From Conidiobolus incongruus B7586 (Eukaryota > Entomophthoromycota > Entomophthoromycetes > Entomophthorales > Conidiobolaceae), in contig JNEM01010791.1 of assembly GCA_000697335.1 (NCBI GenBank), positions 1 to 14,546 of the forward strand: DNA of 14,546 bases, in the 5' to 3' direction. Positions 1 through 9,573 of this stretch are shown piece after piece; position 1 is the first letter of the stretch, and each line of letters opens with the position of its first letter. The translations under genes and the position numbers were made by a program. The notes under the pieces were generated by a model that worked only from the letters and a program-made list of their open reading frames with translations, searched no databases and had not been told where the DNA came from.

Positions 1-340
1 ATTATTTATAATAAAATAATATATTATATTCATATATTATTTTAAATTTAAAATAATGGTAAATATTTTGATTTTTAATTTTCTAAACATAATATTAGTT
101 TGAAATGAATAAATATATATATAAAGTTAATAGAAGATTATATATCTTTAATATATATATATTTATATATAATAATTTTTTTGATTAAAAAATGAACTTT
201 TTAAAATTGGTTGTTTAATTTAATTTTACTTAAATTAAATAATAATCATCAAAAGTTTTTTATTTTAGTATTAATAATACTTAGCTTAAAACCCTCTAAA
301 ATTATTTAAAATTTATAAATAGCTTTTGATAATAAAATAT
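1..340. other. AT-rich non-coding flank, possibly the 5' end of a mariner relic
   Basis: This stretch is almost pure A/T with runs of TATATA. I find no reading frame, RNA gene or clear repeat in it. It lies directly upstream of the first recognisable codons of a mariner-type transposase relic, so it may hold that element's left terminal repeat and leader. I cannot recognise the terminal repeat, because the matching left end of the second mariner copy in the window is missing. Confidence 0.4.
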
Positions 341-889
341 TATCTAAATTAACAATATATTACTAGGTAAATTATTTTAAGATTAAAAGAGAAATTATTT
401 AAAACTTATTAAAATCTAAAAAACCAACTTCAACTATTACTCTTTCAATTGTTAATAGAGTGAAAAAATATATTGAAAAACATCTTTTTATTTTAGTTAG
501 AGAATTATCTATACAATTTAATATTAGCTTTATAAGTTTTTTATATATATTAAAGTTTAAACTCAAATTAATAAATAAAAATATAAAATAGGCACTTTAT
601 AGTTTAACTAAAGCTTAGAAAAAATCTAAAATAGTTATTGCTAAATAAAACTTACTGAAATATTACTAGAAGCTTAAACTTTTATAGCAAATAATTAGAA
701 TTGATGCATCTTAAATATTTATATATAATTCTTTATCAAAATATAAATCAAGATATTAAATTAAGCTAAATCAACCTTTTCTATAAATGCTTTTAAATAA
801 GTTTCTTTTTAATAAGTGAATATTAATTATTGTAATAAATTATAATGATATATGTTATTTTTTGTTAAAAGGCTAGTTTTTTAAATTTT
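340..889 (+). pseudogene. mariner-type (DD34D) transposase relic, N-terminal half
   Basis: One + strand frame reads through this stretch with several stops, mostly TAA/TAG where Gln or Trp codons would be expected. It begins near position 350 with a helix-turn-helix-like segment (IKREIIQNLLKSKKPT, about 385-435). It continues through a segment like the mariner linker (LTKA then a stop then KKSK, about 606-632). It then reaches RIDAS at about 697-708, where mariners have the first catalytic Asp (usually GDES). The frame runs to LLKG just before the inserted Gypsy LTR and resumes at 6562. The family call rests mainly on the C-terminal half. Being one frame with stops but no evident indels, it looks killed by C-to-T change (RIP) rather than by slow decay. 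Its left end is not resolved. Confidence 0.6.
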
Positions 890-1258
890 ATATATACTTT
901 CATATAATTTAATTAAATATAAATTATATAGTTAATTTATACTTTTATAACTAAATTAATTATATAAATAGCATTGAATTATTTTATAAACTAGGTTTTT
1001 CTTTTTCCTCTTAATTTTTACTATTTTTTACCTTTTCACTATTTCTAAAATTGAAACTATATCCTGTTAATATTATAATATATTAGCATTACCTAATATA
1101 AATTTTAATATATTAGTGACTTATCTTAGTTTAAAGCTTAATTAAATTTTGTTTATATTTACATACTATAGTTATATTATAATACTATATTCTATGTTAT
1201 ATTATATTTATATTAAGTTTTCTTCTATATTATATAAGTATTTACTATTATACTTATA
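890..1258 (+). repeat. 5' LTR of the Gypsy element
   Basis: This stretch matches 6193-6561 along its whole length in direct orientation. Shared anchors include TATATACTTT at the start, AATTATATAAATAG, TTTTTCTTTTTCCTCT, ATCCTGTTAATATTATAATA and TATTAAGTTTTC. Most differences between the two copies are C/T or G/A transitions. The start is set by where the two copies begin to match, and the end by a terminal ACTTATA that corresponds to ACTTACA in the 3' copy. Confidence 0.85.
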
Positions 1259-1380
1259 TAATAGCAGTAATAAAACTATCAAAAACCTACTAGAAATTAA
1301 TAATTACCTATATTAAATATATTTATTATTATTTTAAATTTTATTTATAATTTATTTTATTTTAATTTATTATTATAAAC

Positions 1381-2520
1381 TATGACACCACTAAAAAAAG
1401 AGATATTTTATATTATTTTAATAATAATAATAGCTTAATTACTAAGTGAATTTAAAACTTTAGTTGCTAAAAGTTTATTGCCCTTTAAAAAACTTATATT
1501 AAATATCTTTTGGTTGAGAAAAACATAACTTAAAAAGCTTAAATCTAACAAACTAGTCACTTTACTATAATTAATATATTAAACCACCTCTTTAGTATCT
1601 TTAAAGTTAAACTAACCATATATGATAGTTTTAAAAACCTTTATAAGCTTGAAAACTAATTTAAAAATATAAAGAATTACCTTGGTTTAATTCTTAATAA
1701 AGATTTAAAGAATGTTTTTAAATTAGTTATTTTTTTTTAGAAAAATCTACTTATACTTAGTAGTTAACTTATTACAAGCTTAATTCTAAAGAGTTTTTAG
1801 GGAGATAACTTATTATAAGAATATAAACCTTTAAACAATTGGAAAAAACCCTTAAAAAAAAGTATTACTTAAAAAATTAAGTTTGATTAACAAGAGAAAA
1901 GCTTTCTTAACTTAAATAGAAAACTTCTACAAGGTAATTAATTAAGAGATTTAATAAGATAAGTTTAAATATATTAATTATCACTAAAGAAGAATAAATC
2001 TACAAATTATTATAATACCTTAATCTTTAAGTAAAACTCTAATTAATTAGCAAAGAATATCTTGATAATATGTTTTCTCTAATATTTACAATATAATAAT
2101 TATGATTGATAATATTCTTTACTTTATAACTAAATCTTCCTATCTTAAAAATTAATCTTTTAAAACCTACTTTAACCTACTTAAATCTCAAATAATAGAT
2201 GTTTCTACTTTAAAACTTTATAAGAAAACCTTTAGTAAAGAAGCTAAAGCTTATTTAAAAGTAAATAAAAGTTGCTACTATTGCTAAAAGATACAAGTTA
2301 ATTATAGAGTTAATAAATGTTTTCTCAAAAAACAATATCTGTTTAATTCTTAAAAATCTTAATCTACCAACAAAAAATCAAACTTGAATAGTATTAATAT
2401 TATCTTAAAATTATCTTTTTCATAATTAGTTAGTAGATTTTAATTTAATATACAAAAGTTCTAATAGACTAATGATTCTATAAATTAAATTATATATATT
2501 AGAGAAATCTAACTAATTAA
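1381..2520 (+). pseudogene. gag-like region of the Gypsy fossil
   Basis: The region starts with an ATG at 1381, about 120 bp after the 5' LTR, and carries a Cys-rich CCHC-like trace around 2273-2318 near its end. This is the place and order expected for a Gypsy gag with a nucleocapsid zinc knuckle. It is heavily broken. The boundary with the protease region is approximate. Confidence 0.55.
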
Positions 2521-2529
2521 ACAATTAAA

Positions 2530-5500
2530 AACTAGAAATATTCTAATAACTAATTTATCATATAATTTTTTACCTTTAACTATCATCTTATTATTTGTTT
2601 TAACTAGATATTTTATAGATATACTTGTTAATATTTTAATTAACTCTAATTGTTTTAATTATATTATCTTTTCTTTTATTATTATAAATCTATCTTTATC
2701 GATTTAAAAAAGCAACTTAATAATCAAATATATTAATAATTTAATAGAACAAGCATCTAATACTATATTTAGATATTTATCACTATTTTTTAACTACTCT
2801 TAATATATTATACTCCTAGTTGGTAACATTAGTTATAATTTTATATTAGGTTAAAATTAGTTTGAATACCATAGTTTTTTATTTATAAGTATTACTCTAG
2901 AAGGTTACAAATCTATTTTATTTATATTTTAAAAGAAATTAATAGAATTAATCAAAAAAAATTTACATTACCTTATTAAAAAATTACTAAATATTTTACC
3001 TAATACTAACTCTATAATTGTATCAAATAATTCTATTATTATAAACAAAAATCAATATAAAAAACTAATTAAAAACTTTAATAATTTATAGGGATATATA
3101 TTTGTTTATTATTCATCTATTAATATCTTATTTGTTAATTTCAATGAAGTTATAACTAATAACCACTTCTTATATAATATAATAAGTTAATTTGCTAATG
3201 TTTTTGAACTTATAAGTAGATTACCTCTTATACATAATATTAAACATAAAATTAAATTTTTCTTAGATATATAACTATACTTAAAGCTTATTTATCATTT
3301 ATTTCTTGAATAATATTAAACTTTGAAAGAAAAAATCTAAAAATTACTTCAAAATAAATATATTAAACCTTCTTCCTCACTATAAAAATCTCTTATCTTT
3401 TTTATAAAAAAGGTTGATGGTGGTTAAAGATTATATATTAATAATTATGTTTTAAACTCTAAAACTATCAAGGATAAAACTTTATTATTAAACCTATATG
3501 ATATTATAGATAGACTATTTAAATCCATTATATTTACTAAATTAAATGTTAAAAATAGTTATTATAATATTAAAATTAAAGAAAATTCTATTTTTTTAAT
3601 TATTTTTAAAATTTTACTAAGCTACTATAAATTTACTATTATAAACTCTAGATTATATAATACCCTTATAACTTTTACCTAATTTATCAATTCTCTTTTT
3701 AACCTTGTTTTTAATAACTTTATTATTATTTACCTTAATGATATTTTAATCTATTTAAATACTAAAGAAGAATATATCTAATATGTAAATTAAGTTTTAT
3801 AAATTATTAAAGAATATAAATTACCTTTAAATCTATTAAAATGTATTTTTAATGTTTTTTCTATTTTCTTTTATAGTTATATTATTTTTTCTTAAGGAAT
3901 TAGCATTGATTTAACTAAACTTAATAGTGTAAAAGCTTTTACTATACTTATAAACAAAGATTAATTTATGTTTGTACTTAGATTATTAAATTACTTTAAA
4001 GATTTCATTAATTCTTTTATTGAACTTATAACTTTTTTAATTAATCTCTTGAGGAAAAACTCTTTTTTTTAATAAACCCCACTATATACTTTTTACATAA
4101 ATGCTTTAATTTTCTATATTACCAATATTTTTACTTTATCTATTTTTGATCTTAAACTACCTATTATTATTTTTACTAACTTTAATTTTTTTGTAATTAG
4201 TGGATAATTAGCCTTATTTAAATTTAATTCATATTTTACCCTTTAACAATAGGATAAAATAATAAATAGGGAAGAATAAGTTAAGTTTATAAATATTATC
4301 TTAAAGCTTATAATACTCTAATTAAGAAAAATAAAGCTAATTAAACTAAAATACCTAGTTTATAAATAAAAACTTTTTATTTTAATAGAAATAATCAAAA
4401 ATCATTTATATTTTTTATCTTGCAATTTTTTATTAGTACTCACAAATCACAAATCACTTATCTACTTAAATACTCAAAAGTATTTATTAAGAAAACAAGC
4501 TAAATAGATTAAAACTATCTAAGCTTACTCTTTCTTTATCTAATTTCTCTTAGGTTAATAAAATCATGTTGTAGATATTTTGTTAAAAAATCTTATATAC
4601 TTATCTTTTTATTCTAATTATAAAAACCCACTAGATTTTAACATAATAATTATTAATGAAGGAAATAATAAATTCATTAGATTATTTTAAAAAATATTAC
4701 TAAATAATAATTTCTTTATTCTAATTAAAGAAGAACTCTTTAAATTATTAGAAAACAAATTAAAATATGTTAAAAGGTTTAAAATCATTGATAACTTATT
4801 ATATTATAATATTTGTTTATATATCTTTAATATTCTTAAGATTTAATAAGTAATAATTAATGAGTATTATAACTTATCTGTTAAAAGACATCAAAACTAA
4901 TTAAAGATTGCTGAGAGAATTAAAATAAAATATCACTAGCTTTCTTTAATTAAATTAATTTAGAAATACATTAATATCTATGATATATATTAAAGAATGA
5001 AATATAATGCCTAATTAAATATAATAAACTTATTCCCCTACAAATTCCTAATAAAACTTATTAACAAATCCAACTTAATTTTATAGAAATCTTTAAATCA
5101 ACAATTAGTTTAATAACTTATTAACTGTAATTGATTTATTCCCTAAATATGTTTATTTTATTCCCTGTTTTAAAATTTCTATAGCTAAAGATAATACAAA
5201 ACTATTATTCTCTAATATTTTTACCTATTATAAAATTCCACAAACTATTATATTTGATAAAGATATATGATTCAACTCTTAATTTTAGAAGTTACTATCT
5301 TTTTCCTTTAAGATTAATCTAGCTATGTTTATTACTAATTATTATTAAATTAATAAACTTATTAAAAGAATTATCAAAATCTTAAAGCAAATAATTAAAG
5401 CTTGTATTAACACTAATCAGTTAAATTAAAATACCTATATCTATTAACTTTAATATTCATATAACACTTTTATCTATAAATCAACAGGTTTTAACCTTTA

Positions 5501-6130
5501 TTTTATCAATTATAGTAAATATCTTAATTTAATAATTGCTCTAAAACTTTAAATCAACTTATCTTTAAATGTTGTTGAATTTCAATCTAATATTAAATAT
5601 ATTAATTTCTTTATTAAATTTAACTTGGAAGAAAATTAAAAGATTATAGAATAACAATATTTAAAGTTATCTAGGAATCCTCTTAAATATAAAACTAGTA
5701 TGTTTATATACTAAGAACAATCTACCCTTAAATTTACCTTACTCAAATCTAACTTAAATCCAAAATACTTGCTAATATATTATAGTCCTTATAAAATTTA
5801 ATTTATTGATTCAAATTTTGAAAATATTAACTTAGAATTACCTCCAACTTTAAAGATCAACTTTACCTTTCACATATCCAAAATCAAACCTTATTTTAAA
5901 GATTTTGACACTTTTCTTAATTGATTAAAAACTTTAAACTAGATCTAATTATTAATTAAAATGGAGAAAAAGAATACTATATTAATTACACAATTAAATC
6001 TAAATCTATTAGGAATAAGCTTTATTTCTATATAAAATAGTTAAGTTATCTTATTAAAAAAGCTATATAAAAACCTCTAGAAAATATTAAGAATACCTTA
6101 GCTTATTATATCTATTTATAAAAATCTAAG
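2530..6130 (+). pseudogene. pol region of the Gypsy fossil (PR-RT-RNase H-IN-chromodomain-like)
   Basis: Fragments in the + strand frames are recognisable in the Gypsy order. There is a reverse transcriptase palm region about 3400-3800, with the surroundings of its active-site turn near 3730 (ILIY). RNase H follows, then an integrase with a zinc-binding-like start near 4860 and a core to about 5560. A short chromodomain-like segment (KPLENIKN, near 6073-6096) lies before the 3' LTR. In chromoviruses such a domain guides integration to heterochromatin. The region is broken throughout and cannot be functional. Domain limits are approximate. Confidence 0.65.
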
Positions 6131-6192
6131 GAGTGTGTCTTCTTTAAAAAACTTATTAAGGAAGTGTTAAAAGACTAATTCTTTAAATTCTT

Positions 6193-6561
6193 ATATATAC
6201 TTTTATATAATTTAATTAACTATAAATTATATAATTAATATATACTTTTATAGCTAAATTAATTATATAAATAGTATTGAATTATTTAATAAATTAAGTT
6301 TTTCTTTTTCCTCTCAATCCTTACTATTCTTTACCTTTTCATTATTTTTAAGATTAAAATTACATCCTGTTAATATTATAATATATTAACACTACCTATA
6401 ATAAATCTTAATATATTAGTGAATCATCCCAGTTTAAAACTTAATTAAACTTTGTTTATATTTGCACATTATAGCCACTTTATAATATTATGTTCTATAT
6501 CATACTTTTTTTATATTAAGTTTTCCTCTATATTATATTGATATTTACTACTATACTTACA
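6193..6561 (+). repeat. 3' LTR of the Gypsy element
   Basis: This is the direct copy of 890-1258. It ends in ACTTACA, keeping the canonical CA end. The bases after it (CTTTT, 6562-6566) and those before the 5' LTR (ATTTT, 885-889) may be the two halves of a 5-bp target duplication with one difference. In AT-rich DNA this match is weak on its own. The stronger argument for the boundary is that the mariner transposase resumes immediately afterwards. Confidence 0.85.
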
Positions 6562-7053
6562 CTTTTATTTAATTCTTAAAGAAAAATCAATTAATAGTAA
6601 ACTTTATATTTTTTTTTTAAATAAAAGTATTTCTAATATATGTTTTTAATATAATTTAAGAAAACTTATTATTTTGCATAATAATTACAATATATATAAA
6701 TTTAAATTTATAAAAAACTTTCTAATTAAAAATAACTAGAAAAAACTACTATATCTAGTATACTCTTTAGATTATAACTTATGTGATTATAATTGCTTTA
6801 AGTAATTAAAAAACTATCTTATAAGAAAGAAAATTTCTACAAAAAAATTTAATAAGTTTATAAAATATCAAATTTCAATCTTAAATAAAAAAACTAATTA
6901 TTAGGTATTAGATCTTTATTAAAAATATAGCAAAAAGTTATTAATAATAAAAAAAACTATTAAATTTATATTATATATTTTTATATATTATATATTAAAA
7001 TATTTATTTATTTTTGAATTGCAAAAAATTCTTATTATTAAAAATACAAAGTA
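6562..7053 (+). pseudogene. mariner-type (DD34D) transposase relic, C-terminal half
   Basis: This is the continuation of the relic interrupted by the Gypsy element. From 6562 the frame shows INSKLYI, as in the mariner segment after the second catalytic strand. It then has LIILHNNYNIYKFKFIKNFL, which corresponds to the mariner LHDNA...H block with Asp changed to Asn (codon 6680-6682). After that comes YSLDYNLCDYNCF, corresponding to YSPDLxPxDY with the final Asp at 6785-6787. The spacing between these two positions is 34 residues, which is diagnostic for DD34D mariners. The frame holds several TAG/TAA stops at expected Trp/Gln positions. It aligns without gaps over about 70 codons with the second copy at 9040-9250. 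The 3' limit is set where similarity between the copies stops. Confidence 0.7.
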
Positions 7054-7154
7054 ATATTATAGTTTCAGGTAATTTAATATATAAAATTATTTTAGTTATT
7101 AATAAATATATATATATATATATTTGATTTTTATAGCTTATTTTTATTAGTTAA
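7054..7154 (+). mobile_element. detached right end of a Tc1-family element
   Basis: These 101 bp match the last 96 bp (8632-8727) of the neighbouring Tc1-like element in direct orientation. Anchors are ATATTATAGTTTCA, TTTTAGTTATTAAT, TTGATTTT and the terminal TTAGTTAA (TTAG in the complete copy). Only this end is present. To its left lies the mariner relic with no Tc1 body. It is probably what remains of a second Tc1 copy after deletion or recombination. Confidence 0.65.
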
Positions 7155-7190
7155 TATATACTAACTTGTAGAAATAAGTTATAAAATCAA
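7124..7190. repeat. palindrome formed by two Tc1 ends head to head
   Basis: The left arm (7124-7154) begins TTGATTTTTATAGC and the right arm (7161-7190) ends AAGTTATAAAATCAA. They are near-perfect reverse complements separated by TATATA. The left arm is the terminal repeat of the detached Tc1 right end, and the right arm is the left terminal repeat of the complete Tc1 element. The two elements share the TA-rich spacer as insertion site. The hairpin is therefore a result of insertion and need not be a regulatory structure. Confidence 0.7.
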
Positions 7191-7373
7191 AAACACCTAT
7201 ATTTTTACTATTAACTTAATTAATATTTAATAAAATAAACCTAAATTAAATAGTTAAAATCTATTATATTTATTAGTTATATATATCATTAAATAATGAT
7301 ATTTAGCTATTAATTAGTTAAAATATAAACCCTTAAATTTTACTTAAAATGAGTTATAAATTTGTGGGTTTTT
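7161..7373 (+). repeat. left end of the Tc1 element with outer and inner transposase-site repeats
   Basis: The terminal 33 bp (7161-7193) pair with 8695-8727. The inner 24 bp (7350-7373) pair with 8514-8537 with one mismatch. Both carry a version of GAGTTATAAA in the same direction (7176-7185 and 7351-7360), 175 bp apart. This is the IR/DR plan known from Sleeping Beauty and other Tc1 elements, in which each end has two transposase-binding repeats. Between the two the left and right ends are similar only in patches. That transposase binds these blocks is inferred from position. Confidence 0.7.
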
Positions 7374-7387
7374 GGTGATAAAAAAAA

Positions 7388-8404
7388 TTAAAACCTAGTG
7401 TATCCACCTTTAACTTTTCTAACTTCTTTAAGTTTGTGGGGTATAGAATCAACTAACTTCTTACACTAAGAAGGGTTAATCTTGTTCTATACTTCTTGAA
7501 CATATTCCCAAAGTTGATTTAAATTTTTTACTAGGGGGAAAGCTTTAATAGCTTTTTTTAACTAATCCTAAAGGTGTTCAATTAGATTAAAGTTAGGATA
7601 TTGAGGAGGCTACTTTATAACTGTTATCTTGTTATTTTTAAGCTATTTGGTAATAGAAGCTGTAGTATAACAAGAAGCATTATCTTACTAGAAAATAACA
7701 TCAAATTTGTTTAACCTATACTATTCAATGGTTTTTTTCAATTTATTGTTTAGAATACTTTGGTATATCTCAACATTAATTCCCCTATTAACTTTATAAA
7801 GATACTTTATACTTGAAGACAACATACATCCCCAAACAATAATTAACCCACCACTATACTTTTGGGTAGAATTAACATGATGGTCACAAAGTAATTCTGC
7901 ATCTTTTTTGAAGTATCTAACCTTTCCATCAGATCTACTAAGGTATATTTTTGTTTCATTAGACTAAATAACCTTACTCTAATTAGTTTCAGTTTAACAT
8001 TAGTAATAACATTTAAACTCCCACCTAGCTTTATAGTAGGATTTCTTTAGTTAGGGGTGTTTTTTCTTGAGGTGTAAGTGGTATCTATGCTAACATAAAA
8101 TATGTATAATAGTATCAATGCTAACTAATATTCCTATATAGTCTTATAGTTCCTGTTGTATTTCTACAATAATACCACATTTACCTGTATTAACTAACCT
8201 ACAAATATACTTCTCATCATATTCAACTATAATTTTAGTATGTTTAAGTTTAGGTTTAAATGTTTCTTTATTGCTATTCTTAATAACCCTAGCTATAGTA
8301 AACTAGCTAACACTAGTAATTCTAACAATATCATAAGTTGATTTACCTTCTTTATAAAGTTGATTGATGCACAAGTAGATTTTTTTAGAGAGGGATTTAG
8401 GTAT
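7388..8404 (-). pseudogene. Tc1 transposase (DD34E), killed by in-frame stops
   Basis: The frame spans 339 codons including the final stop, the usual Tc1 length, and I see no frameshift. It starts at an ATA where the sequence (IPKSLSKK) matches the usual MPKSLSK start of such enzymes, so the ATG was probably changed. A helix-turn-helix region follows (LYKEGKSTYDIVRI). The first catalytic position reads SNETKIYL, where Tc1 enzymes have SDE, so Asp is changed to Asn. The second is DNASCYTTASITK, and the third lies in PPQYPNFNLIEHL. 34 residues separate the DNAS Asp from the IEHL Glu. The frame ends KGGYTRF, a typical Tc1 tail. By my reading about 17 internal stops interrupt it, nearly all at codons expected to be Gln or Trp, which fits CpA/TpG-directed mutation on both strands. 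Confidence 0.85.
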
Positions 8405-8513
8405 AATGATACTAATAAAATAAATTTAATATATCTGTAAAATATTATATAAAATAATAGCAAAGAGAGAAAAAAGATATGGTTATATATTGTTAAATAT
8501 ATCCCCTTATCTT

Positions 8514-8727
8514 AAAAACCCACAAATTTATGACTCACCTTGGTTAAATATTAAGGGTTAATATTTTTGCTAATAGTTTACTAAATATATCTAAATATAT
8601 TTATTTATAATTAAATAATATACTTTATTATATATTATAGTTTCAAATAATCTAATATATACAATTGTTTTAGTTATTAATTAAAATATATATATTTTTG
8701 ATTTTATAACTCATTTTTACAGGTTAG
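8514..8727 (-). repeat. right end of the Tc1 element with outer and inner transposase-site repeats
   Basis: This is the inverted counterpart of 7161-7373. The outer repeat is 8695-8727 and the inner repeat 8514-8537. The GAGTTATAAA-like cores lie at 8703-8712 and 8527-8536, 176 bp apart, almost the same as on the left. Outside the inner block the stretch reading AACCCTTAA on the - strand (near 8552-8560) also matches the left end (7328-7336), so similarity continues outward from the inner block. Confidence 0.7.
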
Positions 8728-9320
8728 TATATAATCTTTTATTTAAATATAATAAAATATTTAATTAAAATAATCCCTCTTATAATTTTAATAAATAAAC
8801 ATTTTATGAATAAGTAAATATTGAATATTATTATAAATTATCATTATTATAACTTTTTTATTTAATTTTTATAGTTAAATAAATTAATAGCAAATTTTAT
8901 ATTGATTTTTAAATAAAATAATAATGTAATTAATGTTTTTATTATTAATGAAAAATATGTATATTTTATTTATATTCATTTTAAAATATATAAAGTTAAG
9001 ATTAAAAAAAATTATAATAATTAATATATTGAATAAATCATAACTTATATACTTATAATTGTTTTTTTACCTTATAAAATATGCTTATAAAAAAATTCTT
9101 GTAAACAAATTAAATTGATTTGAAAAAAAATAAATTTCAGTTTTTAATAAAAAGAACTATTTTTTATGTATTAGAAGTTTGCTTAAAATATGGTAAAGAG
9201 ATTAATATCAAAAGAGAATATTAGTTTTATATTGTGTATTAATTTTTATTAATTTTATATTAATATTTCTAATCAATTTTGATTTTAAAAAATTTCCATT
9301 ATTTGATTTCTGTAGTAATA
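8728..9320 (+). pseudogene. second mariner-type transposase relic, C-terminal half only
   Basis: Starting at the TA next to the Tc1 end, this stretch aligns with the first mariner relic. TATATAATC matches position about 722, AATAAGTAAATATT matches about 812, and TTTTATTTAATT matches 6563. A codon-level match runs over about 70 codons: HNLYTYNCF at about 9040 opposite YNLCDYNCF, and VLEVCLKYGKE at about 9172 opposite VLDLY-KYSKK. It ends near TGATTTTAAAAAATTTCC (about 9280-9297). It is less RIP-marked than the first copy but has diverged, with stops. The N-terminal half should lie left of the Tc1 element but is absent. That the Tc1 jumped into this mariner is inferred from the abrupt start. 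Confidence 0.6.
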
Positions 9321-9573
9321 TTTTTAAATATCAATTTTCCAATTTGTTTGTTATCTGTTTCAAATATAATTTTCTTTGTTCTTTAATTTACTTGTTATAT
9401 ATTTTTTTTCGCGTCCGTTCTATACTATGATATAATTTTATTCTATTTTTAAATTTTTGAAATATAAAATATCTAGTTATATTAAACTCTATTTAAACTA
9501 TATGATATAAACAACAAAATCATTTTTACTAGACCGATTAAGAAAATTTCAAAATTCCTAAATAATGAAAAAT
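9321..9573. other. AT-rich gap, likely 3' untranslated region of the phosphatase gene
   Basis: No frame or repeat is recognised between the mariner relic and the stop codon of the 5-phosphatase gene. On the - strand an AATAAA-like poly(A) signal lies at 9437-9442, about 130 nt after the stop codon, a plausible distance for a fungal gene. In such AT-rich DNA this hexamer could be chance. A small GC-containing spot (TCGCGTCCG, near 9409-9417) stands out but matches nothing I know. Confidence 0.35.

Larger units (their letters stand above)
890..6561 (+). mobile_element. Ty3/Gypsy LTR retrotransposon fossil, full length
   Basis: Two direct long terminal repeats of about 369 bp (890-1258 and 6193-6561) bracket an internal region of about 4.9 kb that reads on the + strand. 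Order of parts: gag-like region (about 1381-2500) with a CCHC-type knuckle trace near 2273, protease region (about 2530-2900), reverse transcriptase (core about 3400-3800), RNase H (about 4080-4420), integrase (about 4860-5560) and a chromodomain-like C-terminus (about 5940-6130). RT before integrase is the Gypsy order, and the chromodomain-like tail suggests the chromovirus branch. The element is broken in very many places (dozens), with strong CpA loss typical of RIP. It sits inside an older mariner relic. A RIP-damaged copy cannot be dated from LTR divergence. Confidence 0.85.
7161..8727 (-). mobile_element. Tc1-like DNA transposon, full length, inactivated
   Basis: The element is 1,567 bp long and flanked by TA on both sides (7159-7160 and 8728-8729), the target of Tc1/mariner elements. 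Its outermost 33 bp are inverted repeats (CTAACYTGTARAAATRAG core) with three differences, all transitions. A second inverted-repeat block lies further in (7350-7373 and 8514-8537). The body holds one transposase frame on the - strand. Total length and transposase length are normal for Tc1 elements. Stops in the transposase and G-to-A/C-to-T damage show it can no longer move by itself. Cross-mobilisation by a relative cannot be excluded, because the ends are well kept. Confidence 0.85.

Noticed and set aside
7124-7190. Palindrome as a transcription terminator or regulatory hairpin
   Set aside because: Both arms are fully explained as terminal repeats of two adjacent Tc1 elements.
7350-8537. 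A smaller separate transposon bounded by the inner 24-bp inverted repeats
   Set aside because: The inner repeats share the core of the outer ones at equal spacing on both sides, and only the outer ends have the TA flanks; one element with bipartite ends explains all.
1-9500. Mitochondrial or other organelle DNA because of the extreme AT content
   Set aside because: The repeats are nuclear-type transposons with RIP-like damage, next to a spliceosomal-intron gene; no mitochondrial gene, rRNA or tRNA is seen.
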